From JBDHZU01 sp039812085 (GTDB lineage Bacteria; Actinomycetota; Actinomycetes; S36-B12; UBA10799), in contig JBDHZU010000015.1 in NCBI GenBank assembly GCA_039812085.1, forward strand, positions 1-25,481: DNA of 25,481 nucleotides, given 5' to 3'. This document shows positions 15,405-22,776 of this stretch, piece by piece. Within the stretch, counting starts at the first letter, position 1, and every line of letters begins with the position of its first letter. The notes beneath the pieces were generated by a model, which saw only the letters and a program-made list of their open reading frames with translations, was not told where the DNA came from and made no database searches. The translations under genes were made by a program, and so were the position numbers.

Positions 15405-16067
15405 ATGACGAACACCGGGCTCATTGCAATGAGCAACGAACTCATTCGTCGGGGTCTGGCACACGTCATTGACGAGTCAACGGAATTGCAGTTGATCGCT
15501 CAAGCCTCAAGCATCGAGGAAACGAGCCGCATCCTGACCGAAGGTCCACCAGCCGTGATCGTGTTGGGCGACCAGCTACCAGACGGCCCGGGCATTCCTG
15601 CCTGCCAGGCAATCCGAAATGAGTTCCCCCAGCTAGGGATCGTGCTGCTGAGTTTTGGCCCACCGGGCAATCAGCTACTGGCCGCGATGGCAGCCGGCGT
15701 TAGCGCCTTGGTCACAACAGATGACTCGGCCGAACAACTCGTAGAAGCGATGACCCACGCTGCCCGATTCCCGACAGACTTCATGGCTGCTGGCCTCGCT
15801 GAGGCAATCCGAGATCGAACCGAACCCGCTGGACCACACCTTTCGCCACGGGAATCGGAAGTCCTGCAACTGCTTGCCGATGGTTTGGCGATCACTCAGA
15901 TCTCGAATGACCTCTACATCAGCGAATCCACCACCAAAACCCACATCGCTCGGCTCTACGACAAACTCGGAGTCAACAATCGGGCACAGGCACTCATGAC
16001 GGCCGTCCGGTATGGGCTGGTCACGATCGGGAACGACCCCCTGGAACGTGAATTCACTAGCGAATAA
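15405..16067 (+). CDS. LuxR/NarL-type regulator with a degenerate receiver domain
   Basis: A 220-residue DNA-binding regulator. The C-terminal GerE/LuxR helix-turn-helix (about 145-206) is complete: LSPRESEVLQLLADGLAITQISNDLYISESTTKTHIARLYDKLGV in successive segments. The N-terminal receiver-like domain keeps the fold cues (NELIRRGL, QLPDGPGI) but the acidic pair is Met9-Ser10, the phospho-acceptor position is Gly55 (with Asp56 next to it) and the conserved Lys is Thr. Phosphorylation by a histidine kinase is thus unlikely, and none is encoded nearby. ATG at 15405 was chosen because GAGG lies five bases upstream; GTG at 15372 and ATG at 15378 are weaker alternatives. It is divergent from the methyltransferase across 176 bases and may control it and itself. 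Confidence 0.87.
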   Translation: MTNTGLIAMSNELIRRGLAHVIDESTELQLIAQASSIEETSRILTEGPPAVIVLGDQLPDGPGIPACQAIRNEFPQLGIVLLSFGPPGNQLLAAMAAGVSALVTTDDSAEQLVEAMTHAARFPTDFMAAGLAEAIRDRTEPAGPHLSPRESEVLQLLADGLAITQISNDLYISESTTKTHIARLYDKLGVNNRAQALMTAVRYGLVTIGNDPLEREFTSE

Positions 16068-16118
16068 CCCGCAAAATGCGACTGCGATACTGACGAAGCA
16101 ACTGGACGAACCGTGGTA

Positions 16119-16139
16119 CTCACCTGAATGCCAGGTGAG
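16119..16139. terminator. perfect stem-loop after the LuxR-type gene
   Basis: CTCACCTG (16119-16126), loop AATGC, CAGGTGAG (16132-16139). The 8-bp perfect stem lies 52 bases after the LuxR-type stop codon and before the GT87 leader. No T-run follows, so terminator function is likely but not certain; an operator is the alternative. Confidence 0.45.
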
Positions 16140-16164
16140 CTTCCGTTCAGATTGGGTACAACGT

Positions 16165-16212
16165 AACTACCAAGGTCTGAGCACTGCGTAGATTCGTGGT
16201 AGTTCTAACCAC
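16165..16212. promoter_or_regulatory. inverted repeats and -10-like element in the GT87 leader
   Basis: AACTACCA (16165-16172) and TGGTAGTT (16197-16204) are perfect 8-base inverted arms 24 bases apart. The right arm overlaps a second small hairpin, GTGGT (16196-16200) / ACCAC (16208-16212). Between the arms lies TAGATT (16189-16194), a plausible -10 without a clear -35. The arrangement could be an operator around a promoter; role inferred. Confidence 0.33.
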
Positions 16213-16239
16213 TGAGATCAGCCCGAACGAGGAGCACAC

Positions 16240-17589
16240 GTGAGCGTCATCGAACGCAGCACCGACTGGTGGCGCTCAGAGCGTTCGACGCCCTGGCGTG
16301 CTCAGCGCGGTGTGACCACGATGTACGTCATCACCCGCCTTGCGCTGTTCTTGATTCCGCTCGGACTGATCCCGTACTACCAAGGCACCTTGATTCCCAA
16401 CGACATCGTGCTGTACGACGCTTGGGCACAGGTCATCAATAGCGGCCACTACCCCATCAACGACCCCATGTGGCAATACCCGCCACTGGCTGGTTTCGTC
16501 TTCTTACTCGGGGTGAATCTGGCTCCCAGCCCCATCGTGGGCTTCATGCTGTTGGCCTTGATCGCTGATGCCGTCATGTTCTGGATGTTCCTCCGTCGCG
16601 GCAAAGCCACTGGCGACTACACCGCCGCTTGGACGTACGTCATCGCCGCAGCCGCAATCGGCCCGGTGTTCCTCACCCGTTTCGATATCTTCCCGACCTT
16701 GTTCGCAGTGGCTGCACTGCTCATGCTGAACAAGCCCATTCGCAGCGGCATGATGCTCGGCATCGGCGCACTGCTGAAGGTGTGGCCCGCTTTTCTTATC
16801 GTCGCCCATCCACGTCGTTCGCTAGGCAAGGTTGCGGCGGGAATGGCAGCGGTCGGAATCGCCGGAATGATGATGCTGTCCCTGTGGGGTCCGAATTTCC
16901 TGTCCTTCTTGAAGGAGCAGGGAGACCGTGGACTACAGGTGGAATCAGCAGGTGGAATCTTCTACATCATCGGTGGCTTCCTCGGCGTACACCTCGACAC
17001 CATCTTCCGTTACGGATCGATGGAGATCGACGCTGCCGGAGCCGGAATTATCGCCAGCATCGTGACCTTGGCGGGATTCGTCGCCATGGGGGTTATCGCC
17101 TACTGGCGACTACGTGGACGACTCGAACGAGTGCCCGGTGCAGACATCGCCCTGACCATCGTGCTCATCAGCATTGCCAGCAGCCGGGTGTTCTCTCCCC
17201 AGTACATGGTGTGGGTTGCCGGACTAGCCGCAGTCGTCATGCTCAACCGCAACACTTTGATGAAACCAGTCGTCTGGCTGATGCTTCCTGTTGCTCTTGC
17301 CGGTCAGTTCGTCTACCCCTTTGCCTACGGCAACATGATTACTGGTGGCTGGTATGGCGTCCTCGCACAGACCATTCGGATCGGTGCGCTCATGGTGGGC
17401 ACTATCTGGGCCTTCGTCATCATCCAGCGTCAAGCTCGCGCTACGACTGAGACCGAGGATCACCTGCATCTGGATCGTGACCGTCCAGCAGTTGACGAAG
17501 TCGATCTGCGACCCACGGCCATCGCCACTGCGACTCAACCCATCCTCGACCGGCTGCGCCCAACTGTGAAGCAAGCGTCCGATCGTTGA
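16240..17589 (+). CDS. GT87 family polytopic mannosyltransferase (Rv2181-like)
   Basis: A 449-residue membrane protein with about ten hydrophobic helices, predicted to transfer mannose from polyprenyl-phosphate-mannose to an outer-face lipoglycan. Family cues: an acidic residue in the first loop (LYDAWAQVI), WQYPPLAGFVF, FDIFPTLFAVAALL, GIGALLKVWPAFLIV and SRVFSPQYMVWVAGL. M. tuberculosis Rv2181, an alpha-1,2-mannosyltransferase for lipomannan/LAM, lies in the same neighbourhood. GTG at 16240 has GAGGAG upstream, a strong ribosome site. The C-terminal ~55 residues after the last helix are charged and cytoplasmic; the last 49 codons are antisense to the conserved end of pimB. The exact linkage formed is not predictable. 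Confidence 0.88.
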   Translation: MSVIERSTDWWRSERSTPWRAQRGVTTMYVITRLALFLIPLGLIPYYQGTLIPNDIVLYDAWAQVINSGHYPINDPMWQYPPLAGFVFLLGVNLAPSPIVGFMLLALIADAVMFWMFLRRGKATGDYTAAWTYVIAAAAIGPVFLTRFDIFPTLFAVAALLMLNKPIRSGMMLGIGALLKVWPAFLIVAHPRRSLGKVAAGMAAVGIAGMMMLSLWGPNFLSFLKEQGDRGLQVESAGGIFYIIGGFLGVHLDTIFRYGSMEIDAAGAGIIASIVTLAGFVAMGVIAYWRLRGRLERVPGADIALTIVLISIASSRVFSPQYMVWVAGLAAVVMLNRNTLMKPVVWLMLPVALAGQFVYPFAYGNMITGGWYGVLAQTIRIGALMVGTIWAFVIIQRQARATTETEDHLHLDRDRPAVDEVDLRPTAIATATQPILDRLRPTVKQASDR

Positions 17590-18613
17590 GCAGACGCACG
17601 ATCGGTTGAGCCACCTGTTCCAGTGAAGTGCCGTCTACGACGAACCCAGTCTTACCATCCAGCACCGCGTCTGGCGCTCCACCGGAGTTTCCGGCGACAA
17701 CAGGCAATCCCGTTGCACTTGCTTCCAAGTACACGATCCCGAGGCCTTCAACATCCCACCCTCGGTTGCGGGTTCGGCACGGCATGGCGAACACGTCTCC
17801 GGCGGCATAGTGGGCAGGAAGTAGTTCGTAAGGAACTCCACCTGTGATGACCACATCACGAGTAAGTCCAGCTGCCGTCACCATGTCTTGCAGACGTTGT
17901 CGATATGGGCCTCCCCCGACGATGAGCAGCGCTGCATCGGGTACGTCCTTTTGGATCAGGGGCATTGCTTCGATCAAGGTGTCCTGACCTTTGCGTGGCA
18001 TGAGCCGTGAGACGCAGACAATAACGGGACGATCTGCCAAACCAAGATCTGATCGGACAGCGAGCCCATCACTGACGTTGCGAGGTGAGAACACCTCGTC
18101 ATCTACACCGGGGACGAGTCGTCGCATCCGTGCCGCTGCTTCTGGCGTTAATGCCTTGGAGATTCGGTTCCGGGTGTACTCACCGAGGTACGTGATGGTG
18201 TCGGTGTGCTGCCCGATACGTCGCATGACGCGCTTAGCACCAGGGGTCACCGCCCATGCCGCCTCATGTCCGTGTGTGATGCCCACCTGACGTTCGATAC
18301 CCGCTTTGGCCATTGCCGGGCTGAGCAAACCGAGTGGGGCAGTCGCGCCATACAACACCCGGTTGCAATCGAACTCTCGCACGAGTTCCTTAGCCCGTCG
18401 CTTGACCATTGGTTCAGGCAACATCAGCGAAGTCCGATGCCGGATAACAGGGAACTTCTGTTTGGCATCAAATGCCGCATCGCCACGCCACTTGGGGGCG
18501 TAGACCACGATCGATCCTTCCGGCTGGCGTTCCACCAAGCCGTGGACGAACGACTGAATACCGCCGGCACGAGGAGGAAAGTCATTCGTAATGACAAGGG
18601 TTCGGTCGGTCAC
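17441..18613 (-). CDS. pimB: GDP-mannose-dependent phosphatidylinositol monomannoside mannosyltransferase (PimB type, GT4)
   Basis: Adds the second mannose to phosphatidylinositol monomannoside on the cytoplasmic face, an early step of PIM, lipomannan and lipoarabinomannan synthesis. The 390-residue GT-B enzyme has NDFPPRAGGIQSF near the N-terminus, THGHEAAW (113-120), SRLMPRKGQDTLIEA (202-216), VGGGPYRQRL and the donor-site E-x7-E with Glu289 and Glu297 inside MDVEG-like GWDVEGLGIVYLEAS. The C-terminus keeps GAAGRGWVESQWRW (352-365). It strongly resembles Rv2188c. GTG at 18613 has AGGA seven bases upstream and overlaps the stop of the small CxxC gene by four bases (GTGA). Its last 49 codons lie opposite the tail of the GT87 gene. 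Confidence 0.93.
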   Translation of the reverse strand: MTDRTLVITNDFPPRAGGIQSFVHGLVERQPEGSIVVYAPKWRGDAAFDAKQKFPVIRHRTSLMLPEPMVKRRAKELVREFDCNRVLYGATAPLGLLSPAMAKAGIERQVGITHGHEAAWAVTPGAKRVMRRIGQHTDTITYLGEYTRNRISKALTPEAAARMRRLVPGVDDEVFSPRNVSDGLAVRSDLGLADRPVIVCVSRLMPRKGQDTLIEAMPLIQKDVPDAALLIVGGGPYRQRLQDMVTAAGLTRDVVITGGVPYELLPAHYAAGDVFAMPCRTRNRGWDVEGLGIVYLEASATGLPVVAGNSGGAPDAVLDGKTGFVVDGTSLEQVAQPIVRLLNDRTLASQLGAAGRGWVESQWRWPWVADRLRQLLDGHDPDAGDPRSQS

Positions 18614-18813
18614 CCGGCCATCCTGCCGGAATCACTGCCCTGGGGTCTTATTAGCCGCAGTGGAGGAACCAGACCAGAATCGGCCAGCACCGCAATTGCG
18701 TCCTGTTCGACCGTTTCGAGTTCGCCAGTTCCCGGTGGCCCGAGCAAAACAGAAACAACGCAGTCTTGGCACGCCGCAGGCGCTGCCTGGCAGGTGTCGC
18801 AGTCGATGAGCAT
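18610..18813 (-). CDS. small two-CxxC actinobacterial protein, probable zinc ribbon, unknown function
   Basis: A 67-residue protein beginning MLIDCDTCQ, with Cys5/Cys8 and Cys15/Cys18 forming two CxxC pairs that could hold one zinc, then VVSVLLGPPG, a short acidic helix (ETVEQDAIAVLADSG) and LVPPLRLI. I recall closely similar short proteins across actinobacteria but no assigned function. The reading is well supported: GGAGG lies six to seven bases before the ATG, a near-consensus ribosome site, and its TGA overlaps the pimB GTG start by four bases, so pimB translation is probably coupled to it. It lies 48 bases after the racemase gene. Confidence 0.85.
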   Translation of the reverse strand: MLIDCDTCQAAPAACQDCVVSVLLGPPGTGELETVEQDAIAVLADSGLVPPLRLIRPQGSDSGRMAG

Positions 18814-18861
18814 GAGTAACCTCCATCCGCTTCCGTCGTCGTAACGGAAGTGAGCAGGACG

Positions 18862-20058
18862 TTAGCCAGCAGCTCCGACAATGCCTCTGGCGATGAGGTC
18901 ATCGATCTCGTCATCGGTCAATCCCGCTGACGTCAATACCTCACGATCATGTTCCCCCAGAGTCGGGGCAACGAGGTCTTCGTCATCAGTGACCTGCCAA
19001 GGAACCGCTGCCACAACAGGTACTTGTCGACCATCGCGGAATCGAGCAGTGGTGACGACCTTGCGTTCGACGAAGTTGGCATCCACCAGCATCTCTGCCA
19101 CGTTCAACACCGGGGTGACACAGGTGTCTTGATCGAAGAGCAGCTGTACCCATTCATCCCGAGTCCGGGTGATAAAGATGTCGGCCAAGGTCCGCGCGAG
19201 GGTGTCCTGCTCCTGCAGGTTGTACTGCTGGCTGGCCAGCTCAGGGCGGTCCATCAACTCAACCATGCGGGTAAAGAACTTTGGTTCCAGCCCACCGACC
19301 GTGACGTAATGACCGTCCGCGCATTCATACATTCGATAGCTGGCCAATGCCCCGGTCAGCATGTTGGGTTTCGCTGGAGACTGCCCGTAAGCAACGAACT
19401 CTGATACCTGCAACGGGAGCATTGTTGCCGCGCTATCGGCCATCGCCACGTCTGCTCGTTGGAATTCGCCAGTCTGTGCAACCGCACGTAAACCGCTAAG
19501 CACAGCGATCACCCCATGCAGACCGGCGGCAGTGTCCGCTGTCTGCACACCAGGCATGACCGGGCCACCACCAGAGTCGTCAATCTGGCTAAGCACACCA
19601 GCAATGCCTTCACTGTTGAGGTCATGAGCGGGCAGAGCCGCATTCGGTCCGGTGTGTCCGTACGCCGTGATGGAGACGTGGACCAGCGCCGGATTGGCGG
19701 CATGTAGCTGATCAGCACCTAACCCCAACCGATCGAGCACCCCGGGACGGAAGGAATCCACCAATACGTCTGCTTCTGCGATAAGCCGCAGGAGTGCAGC
19801 GGTTCCATCCGGTTGCTTGAGATCGATCGCCAGCGATTGCTTGCCACGGTTCAAGACGACATGTCCGCCAGATTCCGTTGCGCCTTCAGTAAGTGCCGCG
19901 GCACGGGTTCCGTCTCCCCCACGGCGTTCTTCGACCTTGATGACCTCTGCGCCCAACGCACGCAACATCAACGTCGCATAGTTACCAGGGAGCAAGCGAG
20001 TGAGATCAATAACGCGCACATCGGACAGCGGCCCAAGACGTTGACCATCGGCAGTCAT
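18862..20058 (-). CDS. alpha-methylacyl-CoA racemase (CaiB/BaiF class III CoA-transferase superfamily)
   Basis: A 398-residue cytoplasmic enzyme. The N-terminus has the superfamily motif VRVIDLTRLLPGNYATLML and the CoA-binding ALGAEVIKVEE. Residues aligning with the catalytic set of mycobacterial MCR are present with matching spacing: His145 in AHDLNSEG (His126), Asp175 in QTADTAAGL (Asp156) and Glu258 in GGLEPKFF (Glu241). That favours a racemase inverting 2-methyl-branched acyl-CoA, needed for beta-oxidation of branched or sterol side chains, over a CoA-transferase. The acyl substrate is unknown. ATG at 20058 starts the similar region; TTG at 20079 is unlikely. It begins four bases after the zinc-ribbon gene stop. 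Confidence 0.9.
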   Translation of the reverse strand: MTADGQRLGPLSDVRVIDLTRLLPGNYATLMLRALGAEVIKVEERRGGDGTRAAALTEGATESGGHVVLNRGKQSLAIDLKQPDGTAALLRLIAEADVLVDSFRPGVLDRLGLGADQLHAANPALVHVSITAYGHTGPNAALPAHDLNSEGIAGVLSQIDDSGGGPVMPGVQTADTAAGLHGVIAVLSGLRAVAQTGEFQRADVAMADSAATMLPLQVSEFVAYGQSPAKPNMLTGALASYRMYECADGHYVTVGGLEPKFFTRMVELMDRPELASQQYNLQEQDTLARTLADIFITRTRDEWVQLLFDQDTCVTPVLNVAEMLVDANFVERKVVTTARFRDGRQVPVVAAVPWQVTDDEDLVAPTLGEHDREVLTSAGLTDDEIDDLIARGIVGAAG

Positions 20059-20062
20059 CGCG

Positions 20063-20284
20063 TTAGGCCCGTTCAACAACCAATACGTCAGCAGACCCGC
20101 ACCAACGGCACGTCACCGACTCGATGTCCTCGGAAAGCACCGTGCGTTCCTCTACGACTGGCTCCCCGCCAAGGTCGGCATGCCAGTACTCCAGCGTCGA
20201 GGTTGTCCGGCGCACGTCAAAGCGAGTGAGGTTTCCGCACGCGTTACAGCGCCAACGATGAGTTCCATCCGGCAATTCGGCCAC
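20063..20284 (-). CDS. small zinc-ribbon protein, unknown function
   Basis: A 73-residue protein. HRWRCNACGNLTRFDV supplies the first CxxC (Cys13/Cys16) and VTCRWCGSADVLVV the second CxxC near the C-terminus, a two-knuckle zinc ribbon, with YWHADLGGEP between them. I recall similar short proteins near trpD in other actinobacteria; no function is established. Start is GTG at 20284 with only a weak purine stretch upstream. It follows trpD by 27 bases and precedes the racemase by four, so it belongs to the trpD-pimB minus-strand operon. A nucleic-acid or protein-docking role would be a guess. Confidence 0.78.
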   Translation of the reverse strand: MAELPDGTHRWRCNACGNLTRFDVRRTTSTLEYWHADLGGEPVVEERTVLSEDIESVTCRWCGSADVLVVERA

Positions 20285-20311
20285 CAGACCATCATGCCGA
20301 ATGAGGGTTCG

Positions 20312-21391
20312 CTACTCGTTCGACAGGTCGATCCAACGATCCAGCAGCATGCCCGCTTGCCCGGATGCGATGACTTCTCGCACTCGCGGTAGCTGTGCGG
20401 CAACGTGAACTGTGACGCCACGATCGTCGCGCTGACCATCAATGGCATCCCACGTCACCATGGCGGCTGCGGCGTTCAATGCCACGGCATCGGCGACGGC
20501 TGCCAGACGTCCATCGGTTTCACCGGCAAGAACCCGCCGAACAACATCGGCGTTGGTTTGGGCGTCACCACCCGCCAATGCCCCCGCAGTCGCCCGAGGA
20601 ATTCCTGTGCCTTCCAAGTCCAGTGCGGTGTGAGACACCGGTGCTGCCGCAGTGGCATCCCACACTTCAGTGGCATCGAAGATGGTGACCTCGTCCAGAC
20701 CATCCATGCCTCGGACGACCATCGATGACACCCCGCGTGCGGACAGCACATCCGCCATCACGGGTGCCAGAGTCCGATTCGCACATCCGACGAGTTGAGC
20801 GGACGGTCGACCGGGATTCGCCAACGGACCCAGCACGTTGAATACCGTCGGCACGCCGATCTCTCGCCGGGGCGGGCCTGCGTGGCGATAAGCCGGGTGG
20901 AACATCGGCGCGAAGCAGAACCCGATCCCGACTGTTTCTACGCTGCGTTGCACATCCTCGGGGGTTTGTTCCAGCTTGAGTCCCAATGCTTCCAAGACAT
21001 CTGCTGAACCACACTGCGAACTAGCCGCGCGATTCCCGTGCTTGATGACTCTGGCTCCAGCAGCAGCGCACACCACCGAGGCCATCGTGGAGATGTTGAC
21101 GGTATGGGCCAGGTCTCCACCAGTCCCGACGATGTCCAGCGTGGGACCGTCGATCTCCACAGTGGTCGCATGTTCGAGCATTGCCTCGACCAGACCCGCG
21201 ACCTCATCGGCGGTCTCGCCCTTGGCGCGCAGTGCAACACCGAAGGCCGCAATCTGCGCACCGGTTGCCTCACCACGCATGATTTCCGACATTGCCCAGT
21301 GGGACTGACCTGACGTTAGGTCCTGGTTGTCGAGCAGGCGGGCGAGCAGATCAGCCCAGCTTGTTGGTGAAGTGGCAGAGTCCGCGCTCAC
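20312..21391 (-). CDS. trpD: anthranilate phosphoribosyltransferase
   Basis: Transfers the phosphoribosyl group from PRPP to anthranilate, the second step of tryptophan synthesis from chorismate. The 359-residue cytoplasmic enzyme has the PRPP loop GTGGD (89-93; the next residue is Leu), NIST (99-102), KHGNRAASS (117-125), the anthranilate-site FAPMFHPA and NVLGPLANP. The GTG start at 21391 shares four bases with the stop of the receiver-domain gene (GTGA), so translation is coupled. No other trp genes are in the window; as in mycobacteria, trpD stands apart next to ctaE. A regulator fused in the same operon is the unusual part of the context. Confidence 0.95.
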   Translation of the reverse strand: MSADSATSPTSWADLLARLLDNQDLTSGQSHWAMSEIMRGEATGAQIAAFGVALRAKGETADEVAGLVEAMLEHATTVEIDGPTLDIVGTGGDLAHTVNISTMASVVCAAAGARVIKHGNRAASSQCGSADVLEALGLKLEQTPEDVQRSVETVGIGFCFAPMFHPAYRHAGPPRREIGVPTVFNVLGPLANPGRPSAQLVGCANRTLAPVMADVLSARGVSSMVVRGMDGLDEVTIFDATEVWDATAAAPVSHTALDLEGTGIPRATAGALAGGDAQTNADVVRRVLAGETDGRLAAVADAVALNAAAAMVTWDAIDGQRDDRGVTVHVAAQLPRVREVIASGQAGMLLDRWIDLSNE

Positions 21392-21819
21392 TGGTGGACA
21401 ACCACCCCGGCGGCTACTCGACGACGAAGCAGCGACGCCGTCGCTTCCGCAAGCTGAACGGGGTCAATGGGGTGCGACACCACAGCCTCCGCCTTGGACC
21501 ACGTCGCCAACCACGCATCTTGGGGACGTGCGATCAACAAAAGGATGGGTGGACAGCGGTAGATCTCGTCCTTCATCTGGCGGGCAATCCCCATGCCACC
21601 AGCAGGAGCGGCCTCCCCGTCCAGAATGGCGAGATCAATCTTTCCTGCATCAAATTGCTGGATGACAGCAGCTTCCGTGGCGCATTCGATGTATTCGACT
21701 CGGGGAAGCTCGCGGGACGGTCGCGGACCAAGCCCAGCAAGAACGGTCGCCCGCACGTGCGCATCGTCGCTGTAAACCAAGACACGCATTGGCTTGGCGG
21801 CTGACTGTTCTGCCGACAT
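21388..21819 (-). CDS. receiver-only response regulator, actinobacterial trpD/ctaE-linked type
   Basis: A 143-residue CheY-like single domain with no output module. Acidic pair Asp18-Asp19 (VLVYSDDAHV), phospho-acceptor Asp67 (LAILDGEA) and a Gly-rich loop (PAGGMGIARQMKDEI) are present; the usual Lys-Pro is His116-Pro117, which I recall as normal for this actinobacterial subgroup. It may be phosphorylated, but its partner kinase and target are not nearby. The ATG has AGGAG five to six bases upstream. It is the first gene of a long minus-strand operon (trpD, zinc ribbon, racemase, CxxC protein, pimB) and diverges from ctaE across 279 bases, which hold no promoter I would name with confidence. 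Confidence 0.87.
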   Translation of the reverse strand: MSAEQSAAKPMRVLVYSDDAHVRATVLAGLGPRPSRELPRVEYIECATEAAVIQQFDAGKIDLAILDGEAAPAGGMGIARQMKDEIYRCPPILLLIARPQDAWLATWSKAEAVVSHPIDPVQLAEATASLLRRRVAAGVVVHQ

Positions 21820-22098
21820 GTCCGCTCCTGTTCAACGGCTTTACTTCCTACCCGCATGGCCTGCCTAGGTAGCAAGCAAAAGGCTCATGCGCAGCCGATC
21901 GTACTCACTTCTCCCGCACGCTTACTCGCTGTCACCCCCGTCTGGCTCGGCCCCCTCAGATTGAGCCTGTCCAGACCCGTACAAAGTGGGCAAATACCGG
22001 GGTTTTCGCGCTTCTGGTTGGCATTCCCCGCAATAAGTGACGAACAACCAAGAGAAACACCCGGGTCGGCAGAGTAATCGGACTCCAGACATGGCAAT

Positions 22099-22713
22099 AT
22101 GCCCGCCGTGGCGACTGTTACTGCTGATGCTCCAACCCAGACACACCTTTCGACCAACCGACCCAACACGGTGGCCGTTGGAACGATCGTGTGGCTTGCC
22201 AGTGAGCTGATGTTCTTCGCGGCCCTGTTCGCGATGTACTTCACGCTCCGTTCGGTTAATACCGAGATCTGGGCGGAACAAACCAAGCTCCTTGAGGTCC
22301 CTTTCGCGACGTTCAACACCACGGTGTTGGTCGCCAGCTCCATCACCTGCCAGCTAGGCGTTTTCGCAGCTGAACGCGGAGATCGAGCCAAATTGCGAAT
22401 GTGGTTCATCATCACGTTCCTGATGGGTGCGTTCTTCATCGGCGGCCAGGTACGCGAGTACACCGCGTTGATCTCAGATGGCCTGACCATCTCTTCCTCG
22501 CCCTATGGATCGGTCTTCTACCTGACAACCGGTTTCCACGGCATGCACGTCACTGGCGGTCTGATCGCCTTCTTGTTCGTGCTGGGGCGCACCTATGCGG
22601 CGAAGCGCTTCACCCACGAACAAGCCACCACCGCGATCGTGACGTCCTACTACTGGCACTTCGTTGACGTCGTCTGGATCGCTTTGTTCGCCGTCATCTA
22701 CATCTTGAAGTAG
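22099..22713 (+). CDS. ctaE: cytochrome c oxidase subunit III
   Basis: Structural subunit of the aa3 terminal oxidase in the cytoplasmic membrane. The 204-residue protein has five hydrophobic helices and the subunit III signatures WLASELMFFAALFAMYF, LISDGLTISSSPYGSVFYLTTGFHGMHV and the terminal YYWHFVDVVWIALF. The short five-helix form is usual in actinobacteria. ATG at 22099 has no ribosome site, so a leaderless transcript or the GTG at 22108 are possible. It heads the ctaE-qcrCAB cluster, in which the bc1-type complex and the oxidase form one supercomplex. Confidence 0.95.
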   Translation: MPAVATVTADAPTQTHLSTNRPNTVAVGTIVWLASELMFFAALFAMYFTLRSVNTEIWAEQTKLLEVPFATFNTTVLVASSITCQLGVFAAERGDRAKLRMWFIITFLMGAFFIGGQVREYTALISDGLTISSSPYGSVFYLTTGFHGMHVTGGLIAFLFVLGRTYAAKRFTHEQATTAIVTSYYWHFVDVVWIALFAVIYILK

Positions 22714-22776
22714 CCACAACCACCCAAAACCACTCCAACAACCCCTCAGCACTCCACACAGATCGGGACCACAGAG

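Noticed and set aside
15233..15469. 78-codon minus-strand frame over the repeats between the methyltransferase and the regulator
   Set aside because: Its repetitive Val-Leu-Ile-Gln tail is just the translation of the DNA repeats, and it overlaps the regulator's start.
16629..17450. Long open frame (273 codons) in another plus-strand frame inside the GT87 gene
   Set aside because: Translation is rich in Arg, His and Ser with no domain, and it lies wholly inside a well-recognised membrane protein; it is a high-GC shadow frame.
21961..21985. TTGAGC / TACAAA as a ctaE promoter
   Set aside because: The spacer is only 13 bases, too short for a housekeeping promoter.
21856..22077. 73-codon plus-strand frame in the 279-base spacer before ctaE
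   Set aside because: No ribosome site, atypical composition and no recognisable motif; the spacer is more likely regulatory.
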